Assembly (NCBI RefSeq): GCF_900461455.1 | Contig: NZ_UGIA01000001.1 | Location: forward strand, 62,001 to 126,000 | Origin: Helicobacter acinonychis | GTDB lineage: Bacteria; Campylobacterota; Campylobacteria; Campylobacterales; Helicobacteraceae | Reading direction: 5' to 3' | DNA: 64,000 nucleotides | Part shown: positions 39,993 through 49,651 of the stretch, piece after piece | How the letters are laid out: each line of letters starts with the position of its first letter | How positions within the stretch are numbered: position 1 is the stretch's first letter | Made by a program: the position numbers and the translations under genes | The notes under the pieces: generated by a model | Database searches by the model: none | Told to the model about the DNA's origin: nothing | Seen by the model: only the letters and a program-made list of their open reading frames with translations

Positions 39993-40691
39993 TTAAGAAA
40001 GGAGTAAGGAAAATAAAAATCTTGTGGGTGCATGGATAAAAAACTCCGATAAAGGGGGGATAAACAAAAAGACAAACACAACCAACATACCATAGCGTTC
40101 CATTTTAGAAAACCATTCCAATAAAAACACGCTTTTAAAATGCAACGCCAAAAAGCCGAGTGCTTTTGAGCCGTCTAAGGGCGGAATAGGGAGGCTATTA
40201 AACACGCCTAAGACAAGGTTATAGAGAATGCCTTGAACAAGAAAGGTCACTAAGGCTAGTTGATAAAGATTCAATTCATTAATACTTAACGCACTGATCC
40301 CTAGTTTTTGAAAGCTCAAATGCGTGATGAAAGCGAGTAGAACGGCTAGAGTGAAATTATAGATTACTCCGGCTAAACTCACCATTACGCATGCTAAAGA
40401 GCCTTTTTGAGAGACAATATAGCGCATATCCACAGGCACGGGCTTGGCCCACCCAAACAAAAAGGGGGCTTGAAAAATGAGTAATAAAGCGGGTAAAAGC
40501 ACCGAACCCATCATGTCCAAATGCCTGATAGGGTTTAAACTCAAACGATGAGCATCTTTTGCACTCCTATCCCCAAATAAAAACGCGCTCAAGCCATGCA
40601 TGATCTCATGCCCTATGATAGCGATTAAAAGGGCTAGGATCTTCATTGAGGTTGTGATAACACTTTCTAAAGAGAAATCAAAAAATTGCAC
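39993..40691 (-). CDS. Site-2 protease family membrane metalloprotease (M50)
   Basis: The 232-residue polytopic protein has the zinc motif HEIMH in IIGHEIMHGLSAFLFGDRSA and the second metal site NSLPIPPLDGSKAL, diagnostic of M50 peptidases of the YwhC/FtsH-adjacent type. It would cleave substrates within the inner membrane. Targets are unknown. It lies directly after lepB in the same orientation. Confidence 0.88.
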   Translation of the reverse strand: MQFFDFSLESVITTSMKILALLIAIIGHEIMHGLSAFLFGDRSAKDAHRLSLNPIRHLDMMGSVLLPALLLIFQAPFLFGWAKPVPVDMRYIVSQKGSLACVMVSLAGVIYNFTLAVLLAFITHLSFQKLGISALSINELNLYQLALVTFLVQGILYNLVLGVFNSLPIPPLDGSKALGFLALHFKSVFLLEWFSKMERYGMLVVFVFLFIPPLSEFFIHAPTRFLFSLLLS

Positions 40692-40699
40692 AAAAAACC

Positions 40700-41572
40700 T
40701 TAACGCGTTGCGTTTTCTTTTTTAATGATTTTTTCTAAGTCTTCAACGCTTTTAAACATGCGCTCCCAACGCACCAGATAGCGTTTTTTGGGGTTATTTT
40801 CTGCATCCACTTCCAGGCTATTTTTTAAATTCAGGCTAAAATAAACAAACCAAGGCGAACCCACGATATTTTTATAAGCCACACTCCCCCAAAAGCGCGA
40901 GTCGCTAGAATTATCCCTATTATCGCCTATCATAAAAAATTCATCGTTATTGATTTTTTTATAAAACACCTTTTCGCCCTCTATTTGAATGAGTTGCATG
41001 CTGATACTAGCCTCTGCACCTTGAGTGGCTAACTGCTCCATTAAATGGAAAGTTTCATTATCTTTTTGGTAATGGATACCTGGATGCTTATTTTTATAAG
41101 GGTTTAAGACAAAAATCTTACCCATAAATTCTTTCGTCATGGCGTTAGGGTAATGTTTAGAAATGTAATTTTTATCCGTATCGCTCTCAAAAGGGTGCAA
41201 GTAAAACCCCTCATTAGTGAATAGCACCTCATCGCCTCCAACGGCAAAATTTCTCTTGACATAGTAAGACTTTTTTTCATGGGGGGGGATAAACACCACC
41301 ACTTCACCTCGTTTAGGGCGAGATCCTTCTATCAAATGCCCATTATTTTTAAAATCAGGCATAATGGGAAGCTCAATCCATGGGATTTTAGGAATGGGTA
41401 TGCCATAAGAAAACTTTTTAACAAAAAGCATATCGCCCTCATAGAGCGTGCCTACCATAGATCGAGAGGGAATGATAAAGGCTTGCGCGATAAAAAAGAT
41501 AACCAACAGCACAATAATGATCGTCCCTACCCAGCTGGAACAAAATGCATAAAAAGAGCGTAAAAATTTCAT
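40700..41572 (-). CDS. lepB: Signal peptidase I
   Basis: The 290-residue inner-membrane serine protease removes Sec signal peptides. After a membrane helix (VGTIIIVLLVIFFIAQAFI) come the catalytic Ser in IIPSRSMVGTLYEGD and the general-base Lys in SYYVKRNFAVGGDEV; IGDNRDNSSDSRFWG is the box D/E motif. A C8 tract (plus-strand 41281-41288) encodes PPH; because the gene is essential, length variation there would be selected against. It is adjacent to folD with no gap. Confidence 0.95.
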   Translation of the reverse strand: MKFLRSFYAFCSSWVGTIIIVLLVIFFIAQAFIIPSRSMVGTLYEGDMLFVKKFSYGIPIPKIPWIELPIMPDFKNNGHLIEGSRPKRGEVVVFIPPHEKKSYYVKRNFAVGGDEVLFTNEGFYLHPFESDTDKNYISKHYPNAMTKEFMGKIFVLNPYKNKHPGIHYQKDNETFHLMEQLATQGAEASISMQLIQIEGEKVFYKKINNDEFFMIGDNRDNSSDSRFWGSVAYKNIVGSPWFVYFSLNLKNSLEVDAENNPKKRYLVRWERMFKSVEDLEKIIKKENATR

Positions 41573-42451
41573 TTAAAATCCCTTCCTTTGTTGTTTTTCA
41601 AAAGCGATTAGAGTGTTTTCTAAAAGCGAGACAATCGTCATAGGACCCACCCCTTTAGGCACAGGGGTGATAAAGCTAGCGACTTTTTGGGCGTTTGTGA
41701 AATCCACATCGCCTACAATACGCCCATCATTCAAATGATTAATCCCAATATCCACGACTACCGCCCCTTTTTTCAACATGCTTGCTTTAATCAAATCAGG
41801 CTTACCTACGCCCACGCAAACAATATCAGCGTTTTGAGTGTAAAAATTAATGTCTTTAGTTAAAATATGGCAGACGCTAACGCTAGCCCCAGCGTTTAAC
41901 ATGAGCATGCTCAAGGGTTTACCAATGATATTGCTCGCCCCAATAATCGCCACATCCTTACCCTTGATTCCAATATGATAATGCTCTAAAAGACGCATCA
42001 CGCCCATAGGGGTGGCTGGCAGAAACGATTCTTTTTGAGTGCAGAGTTTACCGATATTAAGGGGGTGGAAACCATCTACATCTTTATTGGGGTCAATGGC
42101 TTCTGAAATCATTTTAGAATCAATGTGCCTGGGTAGGGGGAGCTGGACTAAAACGCCTGAAATATTTTGATTGTTATTATAATCTTTAATCAAGGACAAT
42201 AATTGAGCTTCAGTAATATTTTCTTGAAGGGTTTTTAAGTCAAAGTCCATGCCCACTCTTTTGCATGCTTTGATCTTCATGTTGACATAAGTGATACTCG
42301 CAGGGTCTTTCCCCACTAAAATCACGGCTAGTTTGGGGCGTTTGTGCGTTTGTGTATTTATTGCTTGGATTTTATACTTCAAATCTTCTTCTATGTTATA
42401 AGCTAGCGCTTGCCCATCTAATAAAACAACGCCCTTATTTGGCATGCCCAT
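41573..42451 (-). CDS. folD: Bifunctional methylenetetrahydrofolate dehydrogenase/cyclohydrolase
   Basis: One-carbon enzyme of 292 residues. It has the catalytic Lys/Tyr region ([17 protein letters not shown]), [27 protein letters not shown] and the NADP site [28 protein letters not shown] sits 5 bases before the ATG at 42451. Confidence 0.95.
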   Translation of the reverse strand: MGMPNKGVVLLDGQALAYNIEEDLKYKIQAINTQTHKRPKLAVILVGKDPASITYVNMKIKACKRVGMDFDLKTLQENITEAQLLSLIKDYNNNQNISGVLVQLPLPRHIDSKMISEAIDPNKDVDGFHPLNIGKLCTQKESFLPATPMGVMRLLEHYHIGIKGKDVAIIGASNIIGKPLSMLMLNAGASVSVCHILTKDINFYTQNADIVCVGVGKPDLIKASMLKKGAVVVDIGINHLNDGRIVGDVDFTNAQKVASFITPVPKGVGPMTIVSLLENTLIAFEKQQRKGF

Positions 42452-42608
42452 TTGTTCCTTTGTATCATTAAAATCATCTTATTGTAGCAAAAATTATGCG
42501 TTTAAGGTAAAAAGCTCTTGTTTAAAACGATCAATTAAAAAAGCGGTCTTCTTGGGTTAGGGGATTTCTTAAGGGGGTTGTAGGGGGAATTATTTCAAAA
42601 TATCCCCT

Positions 42609-42624
42609 ATCCCCTTAAGGGGAT
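42609..42624. terminator. Perfect palindrome downstream of the sulfatase-like gene
   Basis: The 16-base palindrome ATCCCCTTAAGGGGAT in the 253-base gap between folD and the sulfatase-like gene probably acts as the terminator of the latter, though it lies 81 bases beyond the stop and no T-run follows. The gap contains no gene I can support. Confidence 0.4.
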
Positions 42625-42704
42625 GAGTTTGACTTAAAAAATAAGTTTTACAACAAAATGAAATCTGAAACCATAAAACAAAGTCTAACAACGAGTTAAA
42701 AGAT

Positions 42705-44735
42705 TTATTGACTGAGATTAGCCCCATGATAGAGCAAGTAATAACTGAGCGCTTTTAAGGATTCTAATTGCTGGTAAAACTTAGAAGCCTCTATTTTGTC
42801 ATTTTGTTTGTCATTTTGATCTTTATGATTTTCATTCAAATACCTTAACCCCACGCTTGGGTTATAAAAATAATCTTTAGTAGCGATCGCTTCATAACCT
42901 AGTGCATAATTAGGGTGGCTTGGGGGGTTTGTTGCGTTATTAGAAAATAAAGGCTTTCCAAAACTCACAAAGGGAAAACCTTTAGGGGCGACCAATTCAA
43001 TGATGCTAGGGGCGATGTCTAAATGCGAGCCGACTTGACTGATTATTTTAGGTTTTAGAGTGGGGGCGAACACAATGAGCGGCACGGATTTAGTAATATA
43101 CAAATCGTTTTTAGCGTATTCATAGCTCCTGTCAAAGTGATCCCCTGTGATGATAAAAAGCGAGCTAGGGAATTTTTGGCTAGCTTTTTTGATGAAATTG
43201 ACTACCACTTTGTCATACCAGTAAATATGCCCTAAAGAATTAGCGTCCGGTAAATTTTGTGATTTTGGGGTCTTTTCTACAAAATTCTGGATTTTTTCTA
43301 AAGGCACGCCAAAGGCTTTGAGATTCACATTTTTGATTGCATGATTGCTTAAAGTCATCACCATGCTGAAAGTTTTTTCATTAGGGTTGGTGTTTTCTAA
43401 AATATAGTCAAATAAAATATTATCATGCACTCCCCAGTTGCTCTCTATGGGTTTAGGGTAGGGCTTGTTTTTGGCAAATTCTAAAAGGTGGTTATTGAAA
43501 TAGAGGGCATGAAAACCTTGTTTTTTGGTGAAACTATCCAGTTTATTCCAAATACCGCTACCACCATAATAAAAATTGTTTCTATAACCCAGAGTTTTCA
43601 TGATATTGCCGATAGCCATAGGGAAGCTAGGGAGGATCACTCCAGAATTGATCAAGTTATTATCGTTAATGTAAGGTAAGCCTGTGATTTGGACATCTAG
43701 GCTTTTTACGGTTCGTGGAGCGCTTTCAATAAAAGAAGAGAGCATGTAGGCATGTTCTTTTTTAACCAAGTTTTGTAAAGCGCTCGTTAGCCCTATAGAA
43801 TCAAATTTTTGATCAAAATGCCATGAGCTTAAGGACTCTGAAACGATATAAAAAACATGTTTAATGGTTTGATTAGAATCGTTGTAGCTTGTTTGAGAAA
43901 GCAAATTATAGAGGTTGTTTGAGGGGTTCTCTTTAAGATGGAAATAATTTTTCGCTACTTCTAAAGGCGTTTCTTTAGAAAAATCGCTGAATTTAAGGTT
44001 ATGGCTTTGTCTGTAATTACGCACCAAAAGATAAAGACTGCGAAACGCTCCGGGGGTGATTTTCATCAAAAAAGGATCTTTGGCTGGCTCTATACTGAGA
44101 TCTAAAGACGCACCCACAAAGCTCAATTGCGCGTTAATGTAAAACATTTGCGTGAGCGAAAAAAGAATGAATAAAATGAAAGTTTTAAGGGGTTTGGTGG
44201 TTGGATAGATATTTTTTTGCTTAAAAAGGGTGTCTTGGAGTTTGAGATAAATAAAAGAAGTTAAAACGCTAAAAATCACAAAGAGTGAAAAACTAGAAAG
44301 GATAGGGTATTCCCCACTCATTTTTAAAATCGTGAGCGTGTCTTCATGCAAAAATTCCAATAAATTCTCATCAAACACATTCCCATAAATGCCATAATAA
44401 ACGATGTTAGCAATATTTAAAAATAGAATTATTGCGATAGAAAAATAAGCTACCGCATTGAGCATTTTAGTTTGGTGTTTAGGGATCAGTAACCCCAATA
44501 ATCCGATGATGATAAAAAGAATCGCTAGGCTTGAAACCACACGATTGTCGTATCTTGCCCCATTGAGTAGGGTTTTAATGATTTCATCAAAAACAGGGTT
44601 TTTTAAAGCATGCTTATAATAGCCTGTATAGAGAATAAAGCCGATACGATTGAATACAAACAACAAACTCATAAAAAAGGTGAAATAAAAACCTTTTAAA
44701 AAGAGCGAAAAAAGGGCGCTAGATAAGGGTTTCAT
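42705..44735 (-). CDS. Membrane-anchored sulfatase/phosphoethanolamine transferase-fold enzyme
   Basis: The 676-residue protein has about five N-terminal membrane helices (to about 190), then an alkaline-phosphatase-fold domain. FYIVSESLSSWHF marks the metal/nucleophile region, with Ser in place of the usual Thr/Cys position. GDHFDRSYEYAKND and SQVGSHLDIAPSIIEL carry the metal-binding Asp and His residues. It resembles LTA synthase-type transferases. A role in LPS or envelope modification is plausible because the two Kdo hydrolase genes are immediately upstream, but the substrate is unknown. Confidence 0.8.
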   Translation of the reverse strand: MKPLSSALFSLFLKGFYFTFFMSLLFVFNRIGFILYTGYYKHALKNPVFDEIIKTLLNGARYDNRVVSSLAILFIIIGLLGLLIPKHQTKMLNAVAYFSIAIILFLNIANIVYYGIYGNVFDENLLEFLHEDTLTILKMSGEYPILSSFSLFVIFSVLTSFIYLKLQDTLFKQKNIYPTTKPLKTFILFILFSLTQMFYINAQLSFVGASLDLSIEPAKDPFLMKITPGAFRSLYLLVRNYRQSHNLKFSDFSKETPLEVAKNYFHLKENPSNNLYNLLSQTSYNDSNQTIKHVFYIVSESLSSWHFDQKFDSIGLTSALQNLVKKEHAYMLSSFIESAPRTVKSLDVQITGLPYINDNNLINSGVILPSFPMAIGNIMKTLGYRNNFYYGGSGIWNKLDSFTKKQGFHALYFNNHLLEFAKNKPYPKPIESNWGVHDNILFDYILENTNPNEKTFSMVMTLSNHAIKNVNLKAFGVPLEKIQNFVEKTPKSQNLPDANSLGHIYWYDKVVVNFIKKASQKFPSSLFIITGDHFDRSYEYAKNDLYITKSVPLIVFAPTLKPKIISQVGSHLDIAPSIIELVAPKGFPFVSFGKPLFSNNATNPPSHPNYALGYEAIATKDYFYNPSVGLRYLNENHKDQNDKQNDKIEASKFYQQLESLKALSYYLLYHGANLSQ

Positions 44736-44740
44736 AAGCG

Positions 44741-45292
44741 TTAATGTAACCTTTTTTGAACAAGATATAAAGTCTTAAAAAAGACAAAAAGAAGCAAAGG
44801 GAAATCCAATAAAGAATCCAAGATTTGAAAATTAGAGCGGACAAAAAGCGAACTGGTTAAAGCCATTAAAGCGATGACGCCTAGTGAAGGGCTACTCAAA
44901 AACAAACTGCTGCAAAAAAGTGCACTAAAAATAAGAGAAGCCATGAAATGGTGGTAAATGGAAAAAGGCAAGAACCCTAAAATGTCTATAAGGAGTAACA
45001 AATTAAAAAATAGCATGACGCTATAAGATTGCAAGGTTTCTAAAGGGGGCTTTTTGAGTAAATTGCAAGAAAAGCCCGCATACGCAAGGATTAAAAGGCA
45101 ACTAAAGGGGCTTAAGGGGGCTGTAAAACTGCTTAAAAACGCATTGAACGACAGAGAATTTTTAAAAGCGATATTGCTTAAAATTACGCTTATAAAAGAG
45201 AGTGAAAGCCTTAAACTTAACGCCTTATTTTTGAAAAAAAAGAAAATTAAAAAAAGCCATACAAAACTCAGCGTGTAAGAAGATAGAACCAT
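44741..45292 (-). CDS. Kdo hydrolase membrane component
   Basis: The 183-residue polytopic protein has about six hydrophobic segments and no catalytic motif I can see. By order and size it is the counterpart of HP0579, which with HP0580 is required to remove the outer Kdo sugar from H. pylori LPS. It lies 5 bases after the partner gene and 5 bases before the sulfatase-like gene, a likely three-gene envelope operon. Confidence 0.75.
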   Translation of the reverse strand: MVLSSYTLSFVWLFLIFFFFKNKALSLRLSLSFISVILSNIAFKNSLSFNAFLSSFTAPLSPFSCLLILAYAGFSCNLLKKPPLETLQSYSVMLFFNLLLLIDILGFLPFSIYHHFMASLIFSALFCSSLFLSSPSLGVIALMALTSSLFVRSNFQILDSLLDFPLLLFVFFKTLYLVQKRLH

Positions 45293-45297
45293 AACAA

Positions 45298-46416
45298 TTA
45301 CTTGGGAAGGGAATTTAAATAAGCCATATTGAAACGGATGTGTTTGATATTAGAGCGGTTATAAGTATAGACAATATCTATGAAATGAGAATTAAGGCTA
45401 GAGCTTGGGTAACTCACCTCATTGGCTTTATCCAAAATTTTTAAGGTTTGAAACGAGTTTGCATTTTCTAATTTAGAAAGTAGGAGTTCTTTACGCCGTA
45501 AGAATAAATCGCTAGGGTTATGGATTAAATATAACGATCCATTCAAATTGAGTAAATTCAAAGCGTCGTTCAAATTTTTCAAATTCGTGGGCATGGGTTT
45601 TTGCCAAGTGGTGGGGTGTTTGCAAGTTTCTAGCATGAGATAATCTTTAAAAAAATGGTTTCTAAACGTCATGATAGCGCAGTCTTTAAAGGGGGTTAGG
45701 CTTGGTTGGAGCTGGTGGTTTAAAGCGTTTGGCCTTAAAAGCTCTCTAGGGTTATGGTGTTTGTCAAATTTCAATAACAAAGGGTATTGCGTGGCTAATT
45801 CGTGATAGAGTGGCAACACAAAACCACCATCAGTGGTGTTTAAGGGTTTAGTCCTTACTAAATGGCTCAAATTTAAAAAAGGGCTTAAAGAGAGTTTTTG
45901 CACAAATTTGAAATCAATCGGCTCTAAAGCGCTTTCAAATTGATAGATTTTAGAAGTCGCCCACCCACCCATGCTCACCCCTACGACAAACAACAAAATT
46001 TTATCGTTATGCAAGAAAAGCAAGGGGTTACCCAATTTTTTGATATATTCATGCGCGTTTTTGGAAAGTTCTTCTTTGGTTAAAAGAGTGAAAGCTTCGC
46101 TCCAACGATTGGTCTTGCCATCAAAAAGATTGGCGCTGATTTTCACATCCCTTGCCCCTTCTTTAGTGCCGCTAAAATAAGCGCTCAAGAGATTGTTATT
46201 AGATAGGCTAATGAGAGTGCTTGCATGCACGCTTAAAGCGTCATGGGGTTTAGGGATAATAAGTTGAGTAAAATAGGGGGGGTTTTCAGTTAAAAGGGCT
46301 TGATTGTGCGTGAAAGCGTAGGGGGGGGTTTGGCGCGTCATTACAATTAAAAATAAAACGACAAAAAGCCCCACAAAAAAGGCGGTATTTTTTAGGCGAT
46401 TTCTTGAATGTTCCAA
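45298..46416 (-). CDS. Kdo hydrolase, sialidase-like catalytic component
   Basis: The 372-residue protein has an N-terminal anchor (about 10-26) and a beta-propeller of the BNR/sialidase type ([48 protein letters not shown]). It is the counterpart of HP0580, shown genetically to act with HP0579 in trimming outer Kdo from LPS core. The start is TTG at 46416, overlapping pyrC by 25 bases. A C8 tract (plus-strand 46321-46328) lies in codons for TPPY near residue 30, in frame here, and could switch the gene by slippage. Confidence 0.8.
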   Translation of the reverse strand: MEHSRNRLKNTAFFVGLFVVLFLIVMTRQTPPYAFTHNQALLTENPPYFTQLIIPKPHDALSVHASTLISLSNNNLLSAYFSGTKEGARDVKISANLFDGKTNRWSEAFTLLTKEELSKNAHEYIKKLGNPLLFLHNDKILLFVVGVSMGGWATSKIYQFESALEPIDFKFVQKLSLSPFLNLSHLVRTKPLNTTDGGFVLPLYHELATQYPLLLKFDKHHNPRELLRPNALNHQLQPSLTPFKDCAIMTFRNHFFKDYLMLETCKHPTTWQKPMPTNLKNLNDALNLLNLNGSLYLIHNPSDLFLRRKELLLSKLENANSFQTLKILDKANEVSYPSSSLNSHFIDIVYTYNRSNIKHIRFNMAYLNSLPK

Positions 46417-47411
46417 GATAGCGTTTCGCCCTCTCTTAAGATAGCAATTTTTTCATTCAAACAAAGCGTGTGTGTAGGGACTATAAAGGGTTTTTTAGAC
46501 AAACGCACTTTTTTACTCGGCAAATTGTCTAGCGTGTAGATTTTTTTAGCGTTATCGCTGATGAAGGCTTGCAAATTCTCTAAAGCGTTGTGTTTTTCAA
46601 AAAGTTCGCACAATGCAGGCAACAAAATAGGTGCAGAAAAGATGCCTGCTGGAATGTTAGCGCTGTGTTTTTTAGAGATAACATGTGGGGCGCTATCAGA
46701 GCCAAAAGAGATTTTAGGGTGGGCTTTTAAAGCAAGGGATAAAAGCCTTTCTTGGTCTTTTTGGGTTTTGATTAAAGGCTTGCAAAAACAATGCGGATTC
46801 AAACTCCCCCCTAGTAAATCATCTAAGGTCATGCTTATGTGGTGTAAGGTTAAAGTTGCATAGAGGTTGTCATGTTTTTCAATTAAAGCGATACTGCGCC
46901 AATCGCTCAAATGCTCTATAATGATTTTGAGTTTGGGGAATGAATGGGCAAAAGTTTCTAAAACGCTGTGGCATAAAAATTCTTTATCCAAACAAAACCC
47001 AGCTTGTTCTGCGTGGATGCATAAAATAAAGCCTAATTTTTGGGCGTCTTCTAAAATTTCTAAAGTCTTTTCGCCCAATAAATCCGAAGTGCCGTTTTGC
47101 GCGTTTGTGGTCATGCCTTTAGGGTAGAGCTTTAAAAACTTAATGCCTTGGTGTTTAGCGTGTTGCAATTCTTCTAAAGTCAAACCATCATTAAAATACA
47201 AACTCATTAAAGGTTTGAAGTTTGAAGAATTTTTTAAAATTTCTCCTTCATATTCAAGGGTGATTTGAGTATCAATCAAGGGCTTACTGAGATTAGGCAT
47301 GATCACTGCAGCGCTAAAAGGCTCGCTAGAATATTTCAATACCGCTTTTAAAAGCACGCCCTCTCGCACATGCAAATGGGCGTCTATGGGGTCAAAAAGC
47401 GTGATTTCCAT
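46392..47411 (-). CDS. pyrC: Dihydroorotase
   Basis: Zinc amidohydrolase of pyrimidine synthesis that forms dihydroorotate. The 339 residues contain the first metal motif [21 protein letters not shown] with the probable carbamylated Lys, HLSDWRSI, and [10 protein letters not shown] with the catalytic Asp. The chain is short, of the type I/monofunctional kind. It is upstream of and overlapping the Kdo hydrolase gene. Confidence 0.92.
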   Translation of the reverse strand: MEITLFDPIDAHLHVREGVLLKAVLKYSSEPFSAAVIMPNLSKPLIDTQITLEYEGEILKNSSNFKPLMSLYFNDGLTLEELQHAKHQGIKFLKLYPKGMTTNAQNGTSDLLGEKTLEILEDAQKLGFILCIHAEQAGFCLDKEFLCHSVLETFAHSFPKLKIIIEHLSDWRSIALIEKHDNLYATLTLHHISMTLDDLLGGSLNPHCFCKPLIKTQKDQERLLSLALKAHPKISFGSDSAPHVISKKHSANIPAGIFSAPILLPALCELFEKHNALENLQAFISDNAKKIYTLDNLPSKKVRLSKKPFIVPTHTLCLNEKIAILREGETLSWNIQEIA

Positions 47412-47420
47412 GGCGTTTTC

Positions 47421-48332
47421 TTAATTGCTCCCTAAATAATAACGCACTCTAATGCGGATTAAAGTCTTAGTTTTGGGGCGTGGATAATCTTTATAGGCGA
47501 TTTGAATGGTCTTTAAGGTGTTGTCATCAAGCATCTTGTATTCAGAGCCAATAATGATTTTAAGATCGGTAATATCGCCATTGGGGTGCAAGTAAAATTC
47601 CACCGCATTGGTTCCGTCTTGCCCTAAATAAGCGGCTACTTGAGGGTATTCTAAATATTTTTGCGTGATGCGCCCAATATCCCTTAAATTATTCCTAATG
47701 AAATCTTTTTCAGCTGTGCCTAGATCCCCAAATTCTTCGCCATACAATTCATCAATATCCCTTTTAGTTTGATTGTCCAAGCCCTTATTATTCTCTGTCC
47801 TTGGAGGGGTTGGAGGCGTGACTTCTTTAGGCAAGAAAGAAAGCTGATTGGGGTCAAATTCTTTTTGCACCGGTTTCTTTTCTTCAACCTTTTTCTCTTC
47901 CACTTTCTTTTCTACTATTTTTTTCTCTTCCACTTTTTTGAGCGCTTTGTGTTTGTGGTCCGGTTTTTTAGGTTTTGGCTTGGGTTTGGGTTTGGGCTTG
48001 GGTTTAGGCTTTTCTATAGGTTTTGGTGGGGTAGGGGGTGTGGGAGGCGTTGGGGGTTGTTTAGGGCCAGCCAGCGTGGGTTTGGGAGCGCCTGGGTTGT
48101 TTTTACTAGGATCTTGCGAATGGCCTCTTTTTAAAATCAATAAATTTTTAGGATCCACTTTAACGAGCTTGGGTTTTGAGGGGAATAAAGACTCTCTATG
48201 CTCATATAAGAAATAAACCAACAAGTGCAACAATATGGATAGGATGAGAGAAAAGAAAAAATTCCTATCCGAATGATCAATGGGTTCAAAATTACGCCCC
48301 AATTGGGTTTGTGTTTTAGAAGTTTCTGGCAT
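47421..48332 (-). CDS. tonB: TonB-type energy transducer with a long Pro/Lys spacer
   Basis: The 303-residue protein has a cytoplasmic start, a membrane helix (about 27-45), then a spacer dominated by PPTPP and KPKPKPK repeats and KKVEEKKVEEKK units. The C-terminal TonB domain ends with VRVRYYLGSN-like sequence (YPQVAAYLGQDGTNAVEFYL, HPNGDITDLKIIIGSEYKM). It would couple ExbBD energy to outer membrane receptors; no exbB/exbD lies beside it. H. pylori has another tonB elsewhere, so this is the second paralogue. The spacer is encoded by hexamer repeats that may vary between strains. Confidence 0.88.
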   Translation of the reverse strand: MPETSKTQTQLGRNFEPIDHSDRNFFFSLILSILLHLLVYFLYEHRESLFPSKPKLVKVDPKNLLILKRGHSQDPSKNNPGAPKPTLAGPKQPPTPPTPPTPPKPIEKPKPKPKPKPKPKPKKPDHKHKALKKVEEKKIVEKKVEEKKVEEKKPVQKEFDPNQLSFLPKEVTPPTPPRTENNKGLDNQTKRDIDELYGEEFGDLGTAEKDFIRNNLRDIGRITQKYLEYPQVAAYLGQDGTNAVEFYLHPNGDITDLKIIIGSEYKMLDDNTLKTIQIAYKDYPRPKTKTLIRIRVRYYLGSN

Positions 48333-49206
48333 ATAAATTTCCTAATTTTGAATTCTTTACATTGTCTTCAGCTTCTTTAATCAGGTCTTCTTTAGACGCT
48401 TGCAGGCTTATTTTATCTAGAAGCAAGCCGTATTTATCGCTCAATAAAACCAAGTAATGTTCCTTATGAGTTTCTATGGAAACGATTTTATGGCGTGCAT
48501 CAATACGGCTCAAAACACTAACATTTAGCTTAAAATCCTTTTTTAAAAAAGACCCTTGTGTAGAAACAAATTTTTTTTTGATTATATACAAAATAAGAAG
48601 CAAAATAACAATAACCGCCAACACTTTGTAAGCATGGCTTAAATCTAGTGGGGATTTTAACCCTAAAGCGCTCAAAGGGCTTTGGGATTGATCGTCAATA
48701 TTTTTTGGTGCAAGGCTAGTTTGTTGAGGTTTTTCTTTAGGGCTAGGCGGTGGGGCTAAATGAAAACCTTTGGGTAAAAAAAGAAAGCGGATCTGTTTTT
48801 TATCCTTGCTGTTTGAAGCTTGGATTTCTAAATCCATTTTGGCTTTTTTAGACAGGAGATAAACATCGTTTTGGTAGGAAAACATTTCCAATGCATTTAA
48901 AGAGGCTTCTTTAAAATCCATTGTTTTTTTAGAGTCTAATCGGGTGTTTTTTAAAACGATCACTTTTTGGCCTTCAACTTCCATGATTTTTGGCGTTTTT
49001 TTGAAAGGCGTTTCAAAAGTGAGCGTGGTTTGGACGGCTTTGATGGGGGGCGTTTTGGTATTTTCATCAGGTTGGACTTCTTTTAAAATATTTTGCCAAT
49101 GCGTAAGCTTGATGGGGGCGTCATCGGTGGGCGTTTTAATCTCCAAAGAAATGGTTTCTTCAGCCAGCAACAAAACAACGCTCAACAATAAAAACAACGC
49201 TCTCAT
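48316..49206 (-). CDS. fliO: Flagellar export protein FliO
   Basis: The 296-residue precursor has a signal peptide (MRALFLLLSVVLLLAEE) and a long periplasmic part. One membrane helix follows (about 196-212, VLAVIVILLLILYIIKKK), then a short cytoplasmic domain with IDARHKIVSIETHKEHYLVL, typical of FliO. It corresponds to HP0583, which was identified as FliO and affects flagellar gene expression. It overlaps fliN by 4 bases. An A9 run (T9, plus-strand 48571-48579) encodes consecutive Lys. Confidence 0.82.
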   Translation of the reverse strand: MRALFLLLSVVLLLAEETISLEIKTPTDDAPIKLTHWQNILKEVQPDENTKTPPIKAVQTTLTFETPFKKTPKIMEVEGQKVIVLKNTRLDSKKTMDFKEASLNALEMFSYQNDVYLLSKKAKMDLEIQASNSKDKKQIRFLFLPKGFHLAPPPSPKEKPQQTSLAPKNIDDQSQSPLSALGLKSPLDLSHAYKVLAVIVILLLILYIIKKKFVSTQGSFLKKDFKLNVSVLSRIDARHKIVSIETHKEHYLVLLSDKYGLLLDKISLQASKEDLIKEAEDNVKNSKLGNLYARNF

Positions 49207-49574
49207 GAGTTTTTAGCGAGATAATACACAATGGCGTTAGAATCAAGGATTTCATTCAAACGAATGGCTAAATTCCTTTCAAAAACCATCACCTCACCCT
49301 TACCAATAACCCGTCCGTTCACAAAAGTATCCACGCTCTCTCCGGCCGGTTTTTGCAAATCAATCACAGAGCCTTTTTCAAAACGCAAAATTTGCAATAA
49401 AGGGATCTGCGTAGAGCCAAGCTCCGCACTAAAAATAATCTCCATGTCTAAAAGATTTTTATAATCGCAGATAAGTTCTTCTAAATAAGTGGAAAGCTCC
49501 AATTCCCTTTCTTTGTTGGCTTTTTCTTTCTCTTTTTCGGCTATTTTTAACTGGTTAGCTTCTGTTTCTAGCAT
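49203..49574 (-). CDS. fliN: Flagellar motor switch protein FliN
   Basis: The 123-residue C-ring component has the SpoA domain (LDMEIIFSAELGSTQIPLLQ, LRFEKGSVIDLQKPAGESVD) with NGRVIGKGEVMVFERNLAIR and a charged N-terminal tail. It is located at the base of the flagellar motor and binds CheY-P-dependent switch parts. It is cotranscribed with fliO. Confidence 0.95.
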   Translation of the reverse strand: MLETEANQLKIAEKEKEKANKERELELSTYLEELICDYKNLLDMEIIFSAELGSTQIPLLQILRFEKGSVIDLQKPAGESVDTFVNGRVIGKGEVMVFERNLAIRLNEILDSNAIVYYLAKNS

Positions 49575-49651
49575 TAAATTTTACTCTTTTAGAATGGTTT
49601 GACTTTGGCTTTAAAGTATGATTTTACTATAATTTTTATAAAATAAAGCCA

